Origin: Metallyticus violacea | Taxonomy: Eukaryota; Arthropoda; Insecta; Mantodea; Metallyticidae | Assembly (NCBI GenBank): GCA_030762175.1 | Contig: CM060831.1 | Location: 81,541,001 to 81,605,000 of the forward strand | DNA: 64,000 nucleotides | Direction of reading: 5' to 3' | Part shown: positions 23,473-35,684 of the stretch, piece after piece | How the letters are laid out: every line of letters starts with the position of its first letter | Position numbering within the stretch: the stretch's first letter is position 1 | Position numbers and translations under genes: made by a program | The notes under the pieces: model-generated | What the model was told of the DNA's origin: nothing | Databases searched by the model: none | The model's input: the letters and a program-made list of their open reading frames with translations, nothing else

Positions 23473-24789
23473 ACGAGGTGGTATGCAAAATATTCGGGAC
23501 TGGTGCTGCCATCTGGTCAAAAACTTACTTTGAGACTAATGACCGCCGCCAACCTTGAAGTAGTTCCTTCCACACATATACACCGGTTCCAGCGATTCTG
23601 CCATTTTCCCAGTGCATCTTGGAAGTCATGTTCTTTGAGGGTGTTTAGCACAGACAGCGTTTCTTCTTGAATCCTCTCAATTGTGTCTAACCGACGTCCT
23701 TTCAACTTGATTTCAGTTTGGGAAATAGAGTGAAGTCGCAGGGTGCCAAATCAGGCGAATACGGTATGTGGGGGACAACCGTCATGTTATTTTTCATCAG
23801 AAAGTTCCTGGTGAACAAGGAATTGTGACAGGACGCATTATTGTGATGCAACAGCCAGTTCCCTTGTCGCCAAAGTTCGTGCCGTCGTTTCCGCAAATTA
23901 TCACGGAGGCGTCGCAAAGCGCGACAGTAGTACGTGGAATTCCCTGTTTGGTTTGGTGGGACGAATTCTTTGTGCACAATTCCCTTGGTATCAAAGAAAA
24001 CGAGGAGCCAGCTCTTGACTTTGCTCTTCAATTGTCTCGCTTTTTTTTTTTTTTTTTTTTTTTTTTTGGCCTTGGTGAGTTCGGGCTCTTCCACAGGGAG
24101 GATTGTTGTTTTGTTTCAGGGTCATAAACGTACATCCTGCTCTCGTCGCCGGTGTTGACCTTGGACAAGAATCCTGGGTCATAGGATACGGCCTGACGAA
24201 GCTCCGTGCAAACTTCAACACGCTGCCTGCGTCTTCTGATCAACAGTCAGGACCCTTGGCACAAATTTTGCGGCGACACGATGCATTCCAATTCATCAGT
24301 TAAAATTCGTTGGCGTGTCCCATAACCAATTCCCACTTCATGAGCAAGGTGTTCAATGGTTCGACATCGTTCCTCACGAAGAGGCGTTGAACTTTGGCAA
24401 CGATGTCAGACGTTGTGCAGCTGACGAGCCTACCGGTTTGAGCATCGTCTTCAATAGCTGTACGGCCGGCCCTGAACCGAGCATGGCTCGTGCTTTGTCC
24501 CCCAAATACTTTTTGAATCGTTGCGAGGGTCTCCGTAATATTTTCCCCGAGATTTGCACAGAATTTGATGTACATTCTCTGTTCTAATCTTGGATCCATC
24601 GTAAAATCGCCACACACTACACACAGAGTATCATGAAAAGTGCTATAGAATCTCAACACATCTACCCAGCTGCATGGAACCTTAAACACTCACTCATCAT
24701 ATGTGTTGCCACCTAGCGGTATAAAACTCTACTGTGACTACTGTGCAGATGGCAGCACTAGTCTCGAATATTATGGATATCACCTCATA
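23473..24789 (-). mobile_element. Mariner family B, copy 2, both ends present
   Basis: The left end is TACGAGGTGGTATGCAAAAT (23473), continuing CGGGACTGGTGCTGCCAT. The right end, on the minus strand, is TATGAGGTGATATCCATAAT, continuing CGAGACTAGTGCTGCCAT. Imperfect TIRs of about 40 bp. Length 1,317 bp. The 5' leader has the inverted CTCF-like core TGCCACCTAGCGG at 24707-24719. A T30 tract (24041-24067 and neighbours) interrupts the transposase. Confidence 0.9.
23517..24602 (-). pseudogene. Mariner B transposase pseudogene, copy 2
   Basis: It starts MDPRLEQRMYIKFCANLGEN on the minus strand at about 24602. It has the HTH, an internal deletion in the linker (QSTSHARFRAGRTAIEDD), a stop near 24300, then TGDESRMYVYDPETKQQ with the first catalytic Asp. 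A poly-Lys stretch encoded by the homopolymer follows. The second catalytic site reads LHHNNASCHNS, so Asp is replaced by Asn. The third site, YSPDLAPCDFTLF, is intact at spacing 34. The C-terminus (LNTLKEHDFQDALGKWQNRW) is in frame 23705-23517. Confidence 0.85.
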
Positions 24790-25013
24790 CAATTTTTGAT
24801 ACTTTTTTATTATTACTGTGTTTTACAGTTAAATGTTCACATCTTATTTCTGAATGTATCTAATTCATATTATATCACTAATATAAATAAAATTCTTTAA
24901 TTATAATTCTGAACTTTCATGTTCTTTCTTTTTTGTGTATGCTTTTAAATGTATTGTTTTATATAAATAATTTTAGTGTGCTCATATTTGATCAAATTAT
25001 TCTATGCGGGTTT
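24790..25013. other. No recognisable feature
   Basis: Short AT-rich spacer. Confidence 0.4.
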
Positions 25014-25080
25014 TTTTTTTTTGAGTAGTGTTTAACGACCCTTTTTACTACTGTGGCACCACAGGCGGTATGCGGTTCTG
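25014..25080 (-). repeat. SINE B 3' tail fragment
   Basis: The minus strand contains GTGCCACAGTAGTAAAAAGG and GTTAAACACTACTC, the end of SINE B, preceded in plus orientation by a T run. Confidence 0.6.
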
Positions 25081-25163
25081 TTCCTAATATCTCAATATCT
25101 GAACTTTTTAATTTCATGTATTGTAATCGTGTTCACCATGAAATTAATGATAGTGTCGGTGGA

Positions 25164-26010
25164 TATGCAGGTGTTTCAGCAAAACTTTTACAAGCTTTGG
25201 TGGCGGGTTCCTCACACCAAACGAAGAAAAAAGTTCCATATAAACATATATCCGGAAACCCTCGGTTATTGAGTTATTAATGAAAGTTTACTTCAATGCA
25301 TTTAGAGGTACACTTTTAACAAATTAAATTCGTAACTGAAAATAAATTTCATTTTGTTATTAATCGAATGAAGTTATCGATACAAGTCTGCTGATACACT
25401 CATGGCCACATGTTGCCCAGGAAATTTGTTTACATTTGTCATTTGGAAACATTCGTAGATAATTTGTTTCTCACGTTTCACTTGTGTTGCATGCTGCGTT
25501 TAACCATGGCAGGGTATCCATTTAGTGCTCTTGCAAATAAGAACCAAGTAATTTATGCATGGTGGGCTTGCAGCATTCTTCCTGGTGCGCTGGCTGATAT
25601 CTATCATAACAGATGGATTGGTAGGAGAGCACCAGTTCCATGGCCTGCATGTTCCGCCGATCTCATTCCTTTGGATTTCTATCTACGGGGCCATCTAAAA
25701 CAATTGGTTTATGCAGCAGACATTCCTAATGTAGAGATACTTCATCAGCGTGAAATGCAAGCCTGGGAAACGATTTGATATCGTATGGAAGTATTGGAAA
25801 GGGTGCAATAGTCGCATTGTCCGACGAGTGCCTGCGAGTGTGGAAGCAAAAGTTTCTTAATTGACATTATATTTATTGTATTGGTAAAATTGCTAAAATT
25901 TCGTTAATAACTCAAAAACTAAGGATTTCCTGTTAATATGCCTTTTTTCTAGTTTTAGTGTGAGGAACGCGCCTCCAAATTTAGCAAAAGTATTTCTGAA
26001 CATTCTGTAT
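25164..26010 (+). mobile_element. Deletion-derived DD41D-like element with long TIRs
   Basis: The two ends are imperfect inverted repeats of about 100 bp. Shared blocks include GTTCCTCACAC, then GAAAAAAG, then TGAGTTATTAA. Outer ends are TATGCAGG at 25164 and CTGTATA at 26010. Inside, frame 25410-25778 keeps only the C-terminal catalytic end of the transposase: RWIGRRAPVPWPACSADLIP, then LDFYLRGHLKQLVY with the last Asp. The N-terminus and first two catalytic sites are deleted, leaving 847 bp. Confidence 0.75.
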
Positions 26011-26037
26011 ACATATTAAAATATTGCCTGTTTATGA

Positions 26038-26225
26038 GGTCGGAGGTATGGCTTCCTTCTAAAGGGAAGTAAAGCCGTTGGTCCCGTGTCGTACATTCAC
26101 GGCATGATAAAGAACCTAAGCGTGAAAGAAGAGGCCTCTGAGCAAAATTTATCGGCCGTTTCACGCCTTGAACTTAATGGGACGCTGATGACCTGAGATG
26201 TTAAAGAGCGCCCGTCCGTAAATAA
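26038..26225 (+). mobile_element. SINE family A, 5'-truncated
   Basis: It begins at GGTATGGCTTCCTTCTAAAG and runs through AACCTAAGCGTGAAAGAAGA, ATCGGCCGTTTCACG and TGACCTGAGATGTTAAAGAG to AAATAAACC. The tRNA-like head is missing. Confidence 0.85.
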
Positions 26226-27720
26226 ACCAATTCAACTAAAACAGTTTAAGAGGAATAAAGTAGATATTTGGTTGTATATTCTGAAAATTATAACATTTGA
26301 ATTTATCTGCGAGTACCAGGATCCTGAAACCACATTATACTTTATAATTTTGCTTTCTTCTGAGTTATGACAAGTTTCTGAAGCATAAACAACATTTTAC
26401 TTTTTACTTATGTTGTCAAAACTTAATTGGAAGGAAACAATGCATATCTGTCTATTTGCAGAATGTAAGATGTTAGCTAATAGTGAAGATATTTCTGTTA
26501 TAGCATGATTTAAGAATCTCTGAATTTTTTTATTTCATTTTTAAAGAAAATGCTCTTTACTTTAGAAAGGCGGTTCACTTTTACTTATGATAGATGTATC
26601 TCATTGTCTTTGGTGAGTAATTGCTTCTGCGTATGTTCCAAGGTCACTAAAACTAAATTTATTCCTCTTCTTTTCAGTCTCTCCTAATGTTCTATCTATT
26701 GTAATGTTCCGTCTAAGTTATATTATGGTATATGGGAAGATTTGGGGAAATGTACTGTAGCATTATGTTTGTTATGAACTAGACGTGACTGTTTGAAATA
26801 TTACGCAAAGAAAATTAATGTCTACGCATGCGGAACATAGGGGTAGATAGCGTTCTTTAACCGATTTCCAGAAACGATCTTCGAGAATTTGAGGAGAGAG
26901 GACATGCCACCAACCGTTCTTAAATTGCCATCTAGTTGATGTCCATCAATGAGTGTAAGTAAACCATATCAATTATATATACAATTCATTTAATAATCTG
27001 AATATTGTTTGTATTTTCGTGAAAACATTTTCCTAATTTGATCCCGTGTTTCTTTAGATTAGTGTTACAGCCACGTCCTTAGTCCAACCCCAGTTTCTTA
27101 AAGTTCGTTAAATAAGTTACAGAATATTTTAGGCTAATGGCTAGCAGGGGATTAAGACAACGTGCATCGCAAGATAAGGTTAAACACGATTTAATCTGTA
27201 ATGTTCAGAGTGTGTGTCATTAGATTTTGTTGACCATCATCGCTATTCATGTACTTACAGTGGAGATATGTAGCCCATCTTTCTATGCTAATACATATAC
27301 AATAGAATTTTATTAAATGCAATACATGCTCAAAATGAAAATAAACCAGTTTCCAAATTACCAGTTTTCCTTTTCAAAAGAAGGCCTAGAAAATGCGTGA
27401 AAAATAAAAAGAATGGGTAATTATCCATCGATCCAGCAATTGACTGAGGTAAACCTAGAAATGGACATATATAAAGATCCATAGTTATGGAGAGAGATAC
27501 ATGACACGCTGTTCTTATTAATTATTTGTATGCGTATTCATGTCTTACTACGTTTAAGTTTAATTAGGCTTTTTATTATTGTAGTTTAATTAGTGGTGCT
27601 TAATGTATTATAAATTACAACCATTTAAATTATATTTTATTTTGAACATACCGGTAATAAAAACAATAATCTGGTTTCGATTTGTCTCCTTTTACACACA
27701 GAACAGTTTATACATTTCTT
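26226..27720. other. No recognisable feature
   Basis: About 1.5 kb of AT-rich DNA. No domain-bearing frames or repeats were recognised. Confidence 0.45.
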
Positions 27721-27826
27721 ATAGACGGACAGACAGATGGACAGCTGAATAGATGGTATAGGCAGATGGAGGGCTGAATGATTGGATAAGTGGATGTGGA
27801 TAGGCAGACGGACGGACGGATGGATG
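27721..27826 (+). repeat. Degenerate GATN flank of the tetranucleotide array
   Basis: Imperfect GACG, GACA and GATG units with interruptions lead into the perfect array. This is the usual decayed edge of a microsatellite. Confidence 0.8.
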
Positions 27827-29788
<1,962 letters not shown>

Positions 29789-29924
29789 TCACAGCTTTCC
29801 TCGCCTTTTCTCTTTGATGGAAGCACGTAGTCTGTGCAGTAGGCCAGCATAGTACTCCCCATTTACTGTGGTGTTCCTCTCCTTCAAGTCTATGAAGAGT
29901 ATTCCTTCACAGTGCCAAAAGATA
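29789..29924 (-). mobile_element. Internal fragment of mariner family A
   Basis: The minus strand encodes IFWHCEGILFIDLKERNTT, then a GEYYAGLLHRLRASIKEK segment. It matches the middle of the copies at 6912 and 49167. Both ends are lost. Confidence 0.85.
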
Positions 29925-29988
29925 TGCATATTGCTTTGGCTACATTCATACCCAGAGGTTCTTATGTTACAACTGTTAAGAACGGCAA

Positions 29989-30008
29989 CCTAACCTAACC
30001 TAACCTAA
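29989..30008 (-). repeat. Short interstitial telomere-like run, (CCTAA)4
   Basis: Four perfect copies of CCTAA, the complement of the insect telomere repeat TTAGG. Too short to indicate a telomere; short runs like this are common in insect DNA. Confidence 0.75.
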
Positions 30009-30223
30009 TGGAGAGGGTCAGGACTGCTCATGAACAAAGTTGGTAGATGACTTAAGTTTACTTGAAAGTTTATTGTAGTTTCGGCAGGAATTATTGAGCA
30101 TATGTTGGAAGAAATTTCGTGCATGTTTAGTTTTTTTGTTCATTGAAACACATTATATCGCTAAAATTACTTCAAAACTCCTCAATATTAGCCTTATTCA
30201 TTCATAGAGAGTCTATAGAGAAG

Positions 30224-31395
30224 TACAGGGTGGGTGAGAAGTAACCCTCTATTATAATGTGCGTATAACTTTGGTATAAGTTAATGTTTTATGATGTGAC
30301 TTAATACAATGTTTGTTTACAGTGGTAGAACATGATCTGTAAGGGCACGCCGTATCACAGTGCTGGATAGAGCTCAGATGTTGTGAAATATGGCGTATCG
30401 TTCGTGCAGGTGCAGAGATGGTGGCATGGGCCTCGCAAAACATTTGATCCATCACCATTAACATGGCAAACTGATGAACACAGGATCTGTGGCGAATACT
30501 CGTAGGGTCGTCCCTCGACATCCGGGTCAGAGGAAAATGGCGTGGGATATTTTCACCAGCAGTCCCATAAGTGAACACAACAAGCCGCTCGTGAAAAAAG
30601 TCTTTACCGCCACACAATCAGAAATGTTCTGACCAAAAAAAAAAAAAAAAAAAAAAAAAGACACTCAATTCCTCCGTGGAAGCCATATCACTGTCAAGAG
30701 CTATCGCCGGGAGAATGGAGCATCGTGAGATCATGTTTGGTTGGTTGGAAACTGGCCCGAGTTGTTGAAACACCATTTGGAGCGACAAAGTCATTTTTCA
30801 CGCCGGAGAGTTTGTTAACCGTTACAACTGTCACTACTGGCCACAGCAGGGTACCAAATGAAAAGTCTCAAAGCCCTCCTAAGGCTACAGTGTAGTGTGA
30901 CATAACATTCAACAGTTACGAGTCCGTTCATTCTTCGAGACACCAAAAACACAGAACGGTACCAAGGCATGCTGGAAAATGAAGTTTGGCCAATTATCTC
31001 CAACTGGACAACCTCAATGACCTCATTTTCATGCAAGATGGTGCCTCACCTAATTTTTGCACTTAACGTTCATAGCTGGCTTGAGCAACTTTTTCCAGGA
31101 CGTTGGCTGGGTCGCAGTGGTCTGCATGAGTGGCCTGCACGGAGTCCCGACCTCACTCCATGTGGAGTTGGGCGAAGGATGGTAACTTTGGATGAACTGG
31201 AGATACGCAATTGCCATGTCCTCACTAACATATCAGTATCTGCTCAAGTCATCGAAAATATCCCCCACAGGTTACAAACACTGGTGCATATGTGGAGAAG
31301 TTTTACTACATAGGATTTCTACCATGTAAAATTCCACAGCAAAGCCTGTTTCATTAAAATATATCAGTTATTAAGGAACTTATAAGCATATTACA
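30224..31395 (+). mobile_element. Remnant of a DD41D-like Tc1/mariner element
   Basis: The left end TACAGGGTGGGTGAGAAGTA looks like a transposon terminus. A poorly matching inverted counterpart lies around 31360-31395 (the pair GTGCGTATAACTTTGG and, on the minus strand, ATGCTTATAAGTTCC). The middle and C-terminal transposase is recognisable at 30920-31313: MLENEVWPIISN, FMQDGASPNF with the second Asp, FPGRWLGRSGLHEWPARSPD, then degenerate sequence. A poly-A run lies at 30632-30659. The right end falls just downstream of the MARCH stop codon on the other strand. Confidence 0.65.
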
Positions 31396-31403
31396 GTAGT
31401 GTG

Positions 31404-31409
31404 TTTATT
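31404..31409 (-). promoter_or_regulatory. Candidate polyadenylation signal of the MARCH gene
   Basis: AATAAA on the minus strand begins 19 nt after the TAG stop of exon 2. Cleavage 10-30 nt further would give an extremely short 3' UTR ending within or next to the transposon remnant, so a more distal signal may be used instead. Confidence 0.4.
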
Positions 31410-31428
31410 TTCAACTGCCGATTTCACA

Positions 31429-31875
31429 CTATGCCTGGTCCGGTAGCTCAAGAACCTCCACGTTGGTGTTTTCCTGCCACCATCTGAACCAAGCTTTGCG
31501 CTTGCTCTTTGTGACTGAGAAGAGCCACAAGAAATAACCAAGGGTGCAGAGGAGAATCGTTACCAAAAACAGCACGCTGGTAATCCTGGCTGTGAGTTGC
31601 CGGGCGAACACGTGTCTGGAGAGGTAATCCACAACGGTGACGCTGAACACTACACAGCAGATGACAATAGGTGCCAGGCTTATTGTTAAAACTGCATCGG
31701 TAAACAGGCCTATCTCTGGGTCAGAAATGCAGCACCATTTCATTATAGCTTCATAAGTAGAATACTTGAGAGTGCGCCTTGTGTGGTATTTTGTGTGACA
31801 GATCTCGCAAGATTCCCTGTTGGACTCCATCAGCCAGTGTTCCAAGCAGCTGATATGAATTGTGCCCAAGGCGCC
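31429..31875 (-). CDS. MARCH-type membrane E3 ubiquitin ligase, exon 2 (C-terminal)
   Basis: Encodes residues 93-240 of a RING-CH ubiquitin ligase. The exon begins after a pyrimidine-rich acceptor ending TTTCTGTGCTAG and continues in phase 0 from exon 1. It supplies the second half of the RING-CH: His99, Cys102, Cys115 and Cys118 (ISCLEHWL, then CEIC). Two hydrophobic spans follow at about residues 153-177 and 190-214, separated by a short loop (SRHVFARQLTAR). A cytosolic basic-aromatic tail then ends LELPDQA and TAG. MARCH2/MARCH3-type proteins have exactly this order and about 250 residues; they sit in endosome, Golgi or plasma membranes, recruit an E2, and ubiquitinate membrane proteins to drive their endocytosis. 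The C-terminal tail is shorter than in vertebrate MARCH2. Confidence 0.88.
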   Translation of the reverse strand, partial: GALGTIHISCLEHWLMESNRESCEICHTKYHTRRTLKYSTYEAIMKWCCISDPEIGLFTDAVLTISLAPIVICCVVFSVTVVDYLSRHVFARQLTARITSVLFLVTILLCTLGYFLWLFSVTKSKRKAWFRWWQENTNVEVLELPDQA

Positions 31876-32343
31876 CTAGCACAGAAAGCACAAGTAAGTA
31901 GAAAGAATGTGTTACACTTTCTTTGCAGAAAAGTGCAAAACGATAACATACGCAAAGCAATAAACTTAACCCATTAGCTGCCATGATATCCATTTGGGGA
32001 TTTGCTTTATTTTGCAATTTTTGTAACTGTAATAATGTTGATAACAATGGTTACTGCTTGGGATTGTTGTTTGGTTAGTTGTTAAGTTAACGAGCTGGGC
32101 AGGAAAGTTTGCCAGAGGAAATACTTTTCAACTCCTCTGTACTGCCGTGCTTTCTAATGGCTTTAAGAAGATATTCATTGACAATTTATCCTCAAGACTT
32201 ATTTTATTTTTCCACGAGGGCCATATCAATTGCAATCCCCATTTGGGGTTCATGATAGATTCTACCTAAAACACCTTTTTGTTTCTCTTTTCTTCCCATG
32301 CGTGAGTCGTTATTAGGCATTTTCCGTAAGGGAAATTGAAGAA

Positions 32344-34231
32344 ATGATGAATGACTCCCACTTCACTAATTCTTCTTCTGATGAAGTTGAAGTGAATGAG
32401 ACCATTGACATCGTCGAACTCTCTCCAGAACATGTACATGAGATGTCTGGCTGTGAGGTTATCACCGAAAATACCGAGGGTGGCAAAAAATGTATACACA
32501 CTTTCACAGTAGATATCTATTTAACATATTTCAAAGTTGGATCGAAAAACAACAGTAATGTGTAGTATGATGTTCTGTAAACACACGTGACTCACATACA
32601 TTATGATAGCGCTGCTACGTGACAAATAAATCAACAACGAATAAATGAATTCAAGATTGTCATATGATGTTCTGTAAACCGACGTGACTCACATTACGTA
32701 ATGCTAGCGTTGCTACAACAAAATGGAGTCAAGATTATCGTTTGAATAGCGGAAAGCAATTTTGAAGTGGTATTGGAAAACCGAGAATGTTGTTGAAGTT
32801 CAAAGGCAATGGAGACGTGTGTACAGAACAGAACCGCAAACGCGAGTAACAATTGCACGCATTCGAGATAAATTTGAGATGCGCATGTGATGTTCACAAG
32901 GGCAGCTCTGGGAGACCTGGCATAGCAACAAGCCACGCGCACTGGATCCAAGGCAGGGATAGGACGAAGAGGTCCGACTGAGTTTCCACCCGTTCTCCGG
33001 ATCTAACGCCGCTTTACTTCTACCTATGGGGAACTCTTAAGGATGTTGTATACCGTAGAAAACCAGTTACACTGACAGCACTTGGGGAAGAAATTGAAAC
33101 GGCATGTGCTGAGGACACTTTCGCAAACGTTGCTCAATCAGTAGTTCAACGTACTCAGAAGTGTATCAACGCCGATGGTAGGCATTTTGAGTAACTGTTG
33201 TAACTGTAAAAGTCTAAGATGATTAGTGCTCATCATTTTCTGTTTGTATGAATTCAGTTTTGTTATGTTAACACAGTTTTTCTTTAGTTGAAGTGTGTAT
33301 ACATTTTTTGGCACCCTTTGTATTTTGGAAGTTACTCTTCCACCTGATGTGCCAGATACCTTGGAGGATCATACTAAGGAAGAAAGGGAGGGCTGTAACA
33401 AATGTGCAATGAAGACTAATATCACTTCCACTTGAACATTGAATAATGCAGCCTACTGTAAAATCTAATGTAGCAGAAATCGAATGGCGTAATGCAAGCA
33501 GCACTAAAGAACAAGTCAGCAGTTGAGTGTTTTTGAAGTGTTTTTTGATGAACAAGCACTGAATTTGACTGCCAGTGAAAGTGTTCGATATGCTATACAA
33601 AAGAATAATCTTATCGAGTGAATGCATAAAGAAGTTCTCTTCACTGGTACCATGCTCTGCCACATGAAGGTGTACGCCAATGTATGAGCCGCAACAGATA
33701 CATGGAAATCAAGCGCCCTCTTCACTTCAATGATTTCGCACTCCTGAATAGAATCCCAGTCGATGAAAGCGGGGGAAAAAAAAAGTCTCAAAATTCGTCC
33801 CTTGTGGACTTGTTGAATTAGAATTTCATGAAATTCCAGATTTTTTCTTCTGATAGCCTATGGATGAATTAGATTGTAATGTGCAAAAGTACCGTGTGAG
33901 AATTCGAGGTAAGAAATGGCACTTTCATTTGTTCACCAACGCAAAGACGTATCACTGTCAATGCCCACGTCATCTACTGCCTCCTGCCTCACAAATGAAA
34001 ATATTCCAGTGCTCCAATTCAGAAGGATGGTGACAAGGGCTCAATCATCCGCTGATTCTGATCCAAAAAGCGCAGGACATCCATCATACCTGAAATCGTC
34101 CATTTCGTGTGTCCGAGTTGAATTCAGGACCTCCGGAACCGGACACATGATGCGGCTTTGGAGAAGCAAAGAAAAATCGCCATTTGTCAGAAAAAATACA
34201 AGGAAGAGTGCTGTGTGCGTAATGTGGGAGT
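32344..34231 (+). pseudogene. PiggyBac transposase pseudogene
   Basis: The N-terminal acidic segment (32344-32471: MNDSHFTNSSSDEVEVNETI) continues after the nested insertion at 33323 with LEVTLPPDVPDTLEDHTKEE. Next comes a segment near 33525-33605 typical of the family (FEVFFDEQALNLTASESVRY), then a frameshifted MSRNRYMEIKRPLHFNDF near 33683-33735. The whole DDD catalytic core is deleted. The C-terminal part resumes at about 33857 (YRVRIRGKKWHFHLF, then PVLQFRRMVTRA). It ends in a cysteine-rich domain (frameshifted; C-x2-C then CCVCNVGVNIECF near 34185-34245) of the kind that binds TIR DNA. Non-functional. Confidence 0.85.
32472..33322 (+). mobile_element. DD41D-like element, internally deleted copy nested in piggyBac
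   Basis: The ends CCGAGGGTGGCAAAAAATGT and, on the other strand, CAAAGGGTGCCAAAAAATGT are flanked by TA on both sides. The sequence is homologous to the copy at 54672-56022 but lacks about 500 bp covering most of the catalytic domain. Remaining parts are the HTH start (LSFE, stop, RKAILKWYWKTENV) and the C-terminal part (PRSPDLTPLYFYLWGTLKD-like, near 32985-33045, with Tyr in place of the last catalytic Asp). Removing it restores the surrounding piggyBac frame exactly. Confidence 0.85.
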
Positions 34232-34749
34232 AAATATTGAATGCTTTGCTATCTGACACAAAATGTAAATGAAAATGTAAAAAGATGGTGGCAACTGTTG
34301 GGGATCGACTACAATATATTATTTATTTCCAAATTGTTCAATTTTTAAAAGAGATATTATTTTTATGTAAGTTTAAATCTTATGTAAATCAAGTAACCCA
34401 GAAATAAAAACAGAATAAAAGGGGGGGACTTGGCAGTTAATGGGTTAGTCAGCAAATTAATTTTTTTATAAATTTACTTATGATTCATAATATAAAGGAT
34501 AACTAGGAGACATGTCCTTTAGCATTTATGGCGTGTTATTTTATTTTTAGTGTATAGAAATGGCAAAGGAAAAGATTTTTTTAACATTTCCTTTTACTCT
34601 TTCACGCATTTCCAATGTTCTTTTAAACCTGTTTTATACAACTAAGCTCATTTTCCTAAAAGGGGTAGTGTTTCAGTTATACCATTGTGTAAACTAATGT
34701 AAACAAAGACATTATTCTATTTTGTTTAATTATTTCACAACATACTAAT

Positions 34750-35290
34750 ATTACTTTTTACTAGACAGTGTTTAATGTGCCCACCCTTGGCCTTAATTAC
34801 CATTTTCAATCGTTTGGACATAGAGTCAATAAGTTTCTTACATATTTCACCTATTTCTGGGTCATGAAATCTCACTTTTGTCACAGCACAAAGCATCTTT
34901 CCTTAGTTAGTGCAGTCCATTTTCCCCGTTTCTTGATAATTGCCCAAAGATTGTCTATAGGGTTCAGATCCGGTGAAATTCCAGGCCAGTCCAAACACTG
35001 AAACCCAGTTTAGGTCATGAAGTCTTTAACATTCTTCAAAGCATGGACAAATGCTTGCATGAAAATGGCATTTTCAATGTTCAGTTACTCTGCCAAACTC
35101 TTCAGTTCTGGGGCAGCTCTTTTCTCTAAAATTGGGATGTACTTGTCACTGTTTCTCATTCCGTCCATAAGAACCAAACATTTGGTGCCCGTGAATGCAA
35201 AACGGCCCTAAAACATTGGCTTCTGTGGAAGTTTTTTTGGTTTTGGCTTCACCATCCTTTCCTTTAAAGTGAAATTGGCCCAAGCTCACT
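34750..35290 (-). mobile_element. Tc1-like transposase remnant
   Basis: Minus-strand frames, with many stops, recall Tc1 transposases. From N to C: a VLMDG-x-RNSDKY-type segment near 35165, FMQAFVHA near 35050-35075 (where an FMQD motif is expected), WPGISPDLNPIDNLWAIIKK near 34930-34990, and MSKRLKMVIKAKGG-like sequence near 34785-34825. The last catalytic residue, normally Glu in PIENLW, reads Asp (PIDNLW). TIRs were not found. Old and inactive. Confidence 0.75.
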
Positions 35291-35684
35291 TTATTATAAT
35301 ATTTATGTTGATAACAGCAACCAAAACTACGTTACATTCAGTTGTTATCTGACTCTGAGTCATATTACTAAATTCAAGAAGGGTTATAACCTTACTTTTC
35401 TTCTTAGGTGTGATACTCATTATGAATAAAATGTTAAAAAAAGCTACAAAAACAGGTAAATTGCTTAACTTCTAGTACAACCAATAAAACAATAACTACA
35501 ATTAAATGTCTTAAACATAATATGGTATAGAATTGGAGGGAAACAGTTATTAGCACTGAATAACTTAAAAAACTACATTTACCTTGCTCACATTAATTCG
35601 CGAGACTGTATTTCGTAAATGATAAATTCTTCTTGTCAGTCCATTATAAACTTTTAAATGTAACTTTTTCAATAGCAAAAATAA

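Larger units (their letters stand above)
31970..34444 (+). mobile_element. PiggyBac-like element with nested insertion
   Basis: The ends are CCCATTAGCTGCCA (31970-31983) and TGGCAGTTAATGGG (34431-34444), inverted repeats with one mismatch. The left flank is TTAA (31966-31969), the piggyBac target site; the right flank is TTAG, one mutation away. It lies in the MARCH intron on the opposite strand, its left end 94 bp from the exon-2 acceptor. Its transposase is deleted in the middle and split by a DD41D element at 32472-33322. Confidence 0.9.

Noticed and set aside
29989..30008. Telomere or chromosome end from CCTAA repeats
   Set aside because: Only four units, with ordinary sequence on both sides.
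31751..32047. A 98-codon frame overlapping MARCH exon 2 on the same strand
   Set aside because: It is in another frame, crosses the splice acceptor and has no domain; exon 2 explains the region.
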